Of a stretch of 12,462 bases of DNA, positions 9,840 to 12,462 are shown one piece after another. Position numbers and translations under genes: made by a program. The notes under the pieces are model-generated. The model was not told the origin of the DNA. It worked only from the letters and a program-made list of their open reading frames with translations, and made no database searches. Numbering within the stretch: position 1 is the first letter of the stretch; each line of letters starts with the position of its first letter. The DNA comes from Phoronis ovalis. Lineage: Eukaryota > Phoronida > Phoronidae. The DNA is taken from NCBI GenBank assembly GCA_028565635.1, contig JAOXYB010044904.1:1-12462 (forward strand), in the 5' to 3' direction.

Positions 9840-12462
9840 CTATAAAGTAAAAAAGAAATGCTTAAAATGAGTTTTGTAGCAGTTTGGCCAGTAACTCAGA
9901 AAATTTAAGACATACAATCAATGTGGTGTACTTCACTGATGGTCGTGCAGAGGTAAACAAACTGATCGCCTCATCTTATATTTTAGTATTCAAAATGAAC
10001 GTACTTCAGTAGCAGCTAAAATTCAATTGGTCTTGGATATTAGGCAGTCAGATGCATGCAGTTTATCACGCTTTACATCTCTACGTGAATTAGTTGACAC
10101 ACGTCATTTTGTGTAGTTTTTAATTTTTAGACATCTCCAATGATAAAACTATAGGGATAAAACACACTTGCAGGTACTCTGGTAATTTGAAATACGTTTT
10201 ATGATAATGATCACACCAACCGCTTTTGCACTTTTAATACACTATTTGTATGCACTTGGTGGAGCCACCTTTGCTGGTTTTTGTGAATGAGTGTGCTGAG
10301 AACTGCATCACTAAGCATTCTCAATACGCACATATTGGGAACATTTGGGTTCAGATGGAAACACAACAGTGGCTCCACCAAGTGCATGCAATATATGCAT
10401 GGGACAACACCAACCAAAAGACAAAGCTCAATGTATGACATGACAGCAACAAAGATTCATATCCATAAAAATTCTATTAAAAAAATTTATTGATTGAACT
10501 CACCTATGCACTTTGCCTGATGAATCCACAAACTTTACTGTGGTTTTTGCTGACTGGACTCCAAGTTGTGAACCATCATTAAATTGAACCCACAAGGTCC
10601 CATTGGATAGCTGTAATTGAAAAAAAGATCCCACCTTAAAACTGTGGAAATATACAGATGCACCAGCTTAACACAAGAACTAGGTAAACTGATTACATGA
10701 TAAATTATATATATCAGCGCTAATTAGTTGCCTCGGAATTAGAAACACTAACCCCAATTAGAAGCATAGGCATTTGGAATCTTTTAAGTCATCCAAGTTT
10801 GAAAATCCCAACACCTCTAATTAGTATAGTCACATGCTATCTTAAGACACAAAAATCCTAGCTCCTCCAAAATGAAAAATTCCTTACATATTGTATACTA
10901 CTTGCAATTGTCAGGAACTCAAATGTTCTCAGCATTCAGTGTTTTGAAAAAGACTGATGTGGGCATGTGGAGAGCTATGTCAAATATGCATTCATAACAT
11001 GTAGTATGTGTTGATGATCAGTGCATACCAACTTGTGCATACAAATAGTTTATTGCTGAGAAATGCTTTGATATTGATAATGTAATAAATTGAGGTGAAA
11101 TATGTAGTAACATGTTGTATTTGCTATTATAGAAAGCTCTTGGCAGCTAGTGTTACAAATTTTACTATCTTATGTTTCAAAATAAGAAGTACATATAAAG
11201 TACCTGAGAAGCCCATCCTATCTGTTTTACAAACACCTTCCTCACTGCAGGTGCAGTATGTGGAGCAGGTGACCTTGTTATCTTGTTTTCTTCTACATGT
11301 TTCTTCGCTAAAGTAGCAATGTTGTTTTGGTCCTCCTGTTTCAACTGTTTTTCTATTTTTGTGTTTTCTTTCTTTTGATTTATCTGGTCACGAGCAGATT
11401 CTGTGACTTTCTTAAATGTTTTACAATTATCCTGTAAAAAATACTTATGTTGATCAAGTTAGCTTGTGTTGATAAAATACTAGGATTAGCTAGCTGATAA
11501 AATATTGTCTGACCCATATTAATACAATGAAACAGTATGATCCACTTGGTTAGATTTATATAACGCAATAATAAAATATACTTTTACCATGGTTTTCTGA
11601 GATCTCTGGGTTTTTGTATCTGTGTCTTCTGTTTGATGTGATGGTTTGTCCTGCTTTGGGGAATCTCCAGTGGGTTTTGACTGATGACGCGTTGTGTTGG
11701 TATGCATACTCAAAACTGTACCATCAAATGATTGAAGCTGAATAAAAAAATGTTTCGAAACTATATGTATTTATTAAATTTGCCAATTTCAAAGATCTCA
11801 TGAAAACACTTCCATACTATACACGATAGAATAAACTAAACAGCATGTGCTTAGTGTAGCTGTCAGTGATCTAAAATTATGTACGCAACAATGTAGTCCA
11901 CTTTCCTGTTTCACGTAACACTGATCTAAAATTTCACTCATACAAGTTTTTAAATATAATACTTCTCTTTTTTGTACATACAGAATTTTACATCTTCAAT
12001 GTAAAATTCTGTATGTTGTGCTGCCATTGAAATTCAACAATAACATCAAATTGCCTTTTTCAATTGGCTATGATTACTGTTTTGATTAAATGGATAGGTG
12101 CTTCGGTATCAGGACAAATACCCCCCGGACAATTACCCACTGGACAAATACCCCCCAAGCCAAATACCCCCCGGACATATACCCACCCCATAAATATTTT
12201 CACCTGTCACATAAAGGATTTTAGGATGAAAGATTTGTTGTTGTTTGATGTTTGCATTTGAAAGATGATTGCAATTAACATACAGAAGCAATTCTTATGA
12301 TGCCAGTTACAATTGCATAAATTTTATTATGATTAGTGATCAAAGAAATATGACTAAAGAACTAAATTGATTTACTCAATTAGGTGTATGAGTAGGAGCA
12401 ATTATGATTGCAATTTAAATTACTCAAGCAATTTTGTTCTAATACTTACCATGGACAAAATA
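9734..12462 (-). CDS. PLK4: Polo-like kinase 4, C-terminal part (five exons; 5' part outside window)
   Basis: PLK4 is the serine/threonine kinase that starts centriole duplication; its third polo box (PB3) binds STIL and controls relief of autoinhibition. On the minus strand, exons 12462-12450 (partial), 11737-11588, 11431-11204, 10610-10504 and 9839-9734 join in frame to 200 residues ending in TAA (9736-9734). The last 84 or so residues match PB3: VFVKQIGWASQ, then LSNGTLWVQFNDGSQL, then RYGQNDRLP and a C-terminal Lys-rich helix. Human PLK4 has the closely similar VWVQFNDGSQL and RYGENEKLPDYIKQKL near its end. Before PB3 lies a polar, low-complexity linker of about 115 residues. The kinase domain and PB1-PB2 must lie to the right. 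Phases are 0, 0, 0 and 2. Confidence 0.93.
9840..10503 (-). other. PLK4 last intron, carrying a foldback element
   Basis: Intron from GTGAGT (minus) to TTTATAG. Its main content is the foldback repeat at 10246-10391; the remainder is AT-rich with nothing recognised. Confidence 0.75.
10246..10391. mobile_element. Foldback (MITE-like) element, about 146 bp
   Basis: Arms at 10246-10268 and 10369-10391 are 23-bp inverted repeats with one mismatch, with a perfect 19-bp core (10250-10268, 10369-10387). The inner part also folds: GAGAACTGC (10298-10306) faces GCATTCTC (10315-10322), and the stretches between the arms match weakly. The element reads as an open frame on both strands, which follows from the symmetry and does not mean it codes. 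There is no transposase. A clear target-site duplication is not seen; flanking TA dinucleotides are possible but weak. A non-autonomous DNA transposon copy is the best guess. Confidence 0.65.
10504..10610 (-). CDS. PLK4: PLK4 exon: core of polo box 3
   Basis: Acceptor TCAATTACAG above 10610, donor AG|GTGAGT below 10504. It encodes LSNGTLWVQFNDGSQLGVQS and then AKTTVKFVDSSGKVH, the beta sheet of PB3. This is the most diagnostic exon for PLK4. It ends in phase 2; AG joins A at 9839 to give Arg. Confidence 0.95.
10611..11203 (-). other. PLK4 intron before the polo box 3 core exon
   Basis: AT-rich intron. The motif AATTAG recurs several times between 10721 and 10825, without a regular period. 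A 73-codon frame on the + strand (11095-11316) runs from the intron into the antisense of a PLK4 exon and is not a gene. Confidence 0.7.
11204..11431 (-). CDS. PLK4: PLK4 exon: Lys/Gln-rich linker and start of polo box 3
   Basis: Acceptor TATTTTTTACAG above 11431, donor CAG|GTACTT below 11204; 76 codons, phase 0 to 0. A charged, helix-prone linker (DQINQKKENTKIEKQLKQED) is followed by VRKVFVKQIGWASQ at the end, the first strand of PB3. Confidence 0.92.
11588..11737 (-). CDS. PLK4: PLK4 exon: linker before polo box 3
   Basis: Acceptor TTTTTTATTCAG above 11737, donor ATG|GTAAAA below 11588; 50 codons, phase 0 to 0. It starts LQSFDGTVLSMHT, then becomes a Gln/Thr/Ser/Lys/Asp-rich, probably disordered stretch (SKPTGDSPKQDKPSHQTEDT). 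Confidence 0.85.
11976..12016. repeat. Perfect 18-bp inverted repeat with 5-base loop
   Basis: Arm 11976-11993 is the exact reverse complement of 11999-12016, with loop CTTCA on the + strand. Pairing does not extend beyond the arms. The stem is AT-rich. It is shorter than a usual miRNA precursor and has no bulges, so a foldback remnant or structural palindrome is more likely than a miRNA. Confidence 0.85.
12112..12187. repeat. Tandem repeat, five 15-16 bp units (GGACAAATACCCCCC)
   Basis: Units begin at 12112, 12127, 12142, 12157 (16 bp) and 12173; the first and third are identical and the others differ at a few positions. On the minus strand, the sense strand of PLK4, each unit has a run of 3 to 6 G with 9-12 base spacers. 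The apparent Pro/Gly/Thr-rich protein on the + strand here is only a reading of this repeat. Confidence 0.88.
12450..12462 (-). CDS. PLK4: PLK4 exon fragment at the window edge
   Basis: The last 13 bases of an exon, ending ATG|GTAAGT (donor at 12449-12444). In the frame set by the next exon it reads ILSM, joining LQSFDGTVLSM; this should be the end of, or just after, polo box 2. It is cut by the window. Confidence 0.75.

Larger units (their letters stand above)
11738..12449 (-). other. PLK4 intron with hairpin and tandem repeat
   Basis: A 712-base intron from GTAAGT to TTATTCAG (minus). It holds the perfect hairpin at 11976-12016 and the 15-bp tandem repeat at 12112-12187. Near its 5' end, 12260-12430, ATTGCAATT-like words recur irregularly. 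Confidence 0.75.

Noticed and set aside
10211-10493. Open frames on both strands over the foldback element
   Set aside because: Both arise from the symmetric inverted repeat, giving similar peptides on both strands; no known protein.
12112-12187. CRISPR-like array
   Set aside because: Units are contiguous with no spacers, and the genome is clearly eukaryotic.
12064-12261. Pro-rich open frame (GQIPPGQLPTGQIPP)
   Set aside because: It is only the translation of the 15-bp tandem repeat.
1-12462. tRNA, rRNA or a retroelement with reverse transcriptase
   Set aside because: No cloverleaf, ribosomal sequence or polymerase motifs were seen on either strand when read by eye.

Overview
This is an animal (metazoan) nuclear DNA window. 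Genes are split into short exons with GT..AG introns in AT-rich sequence, and the two recognisable proteins are metazoan families. The sequence does not identify the species. Vertebrate-like cilium and centriole genes with short introns and small foldback repeats suggest a marine invertebrate, perhaps a mollusc or other lophotrochozoan; this is inference.

There are two genes, arranged tail to tail. On the + strand, 14 coding exons from 852 to 9118 join in frame into a 942-residue protein of the CNBD2 type (cyclic nucleotide-binding domain-containing 2; CRIS in mouse, a cAMP-binding protein needed for sperm flagellar bending). It has a long serine-rich N-terminus, one intact cyclic-nucleotide-binding (CNB) domain, and a second, degenerate CNB domain interrupted by about 200 residues. 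The gene looks complete at its 3' end, with stop 9116-9118 and AATAAA at 9214-9219. On the - strand, five exons from 12462 down to 9734 encode the last 200 residues of Polo-like kinase 4 (PLK4), the centriole-duplication kinase, including the whole third polo box. The kinase domain and first two polo boxes lie beyond the right edge.

Region by region: 1-851 is upstream sequence without a recognisable gene. 852-9118 is the CNBD2-type gene. 9119-9733 holds the converging 3' UTRs, with poly(A) signals on opposite strands only 30 bp apart. 9734-12462 is the PLK4 3' part. The introns carry small repeats: a G12 run (3172-3183), GGGGAAC-rich repeats (6793-7038), a pair of interlaced inverted repeats (7061-7440), a foldback element of about 146 bp (10246-10391), a perfect 18-bp hairpin (11976-12016), and a 15-bp tandem repeat that is G-rich on the PLK4 sense strand (12112-12187).

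The two proteins do not act in one known pathway. One works in sperm flagella and the other builds the centrioles that seed flagella, so shared germline expression is possible. I found no sign of an undescribed gene system. The most checkable points are the overlapping 3' ends, the hydrophobic last exon of the CNBD2-type gene, and the intronic repeats.
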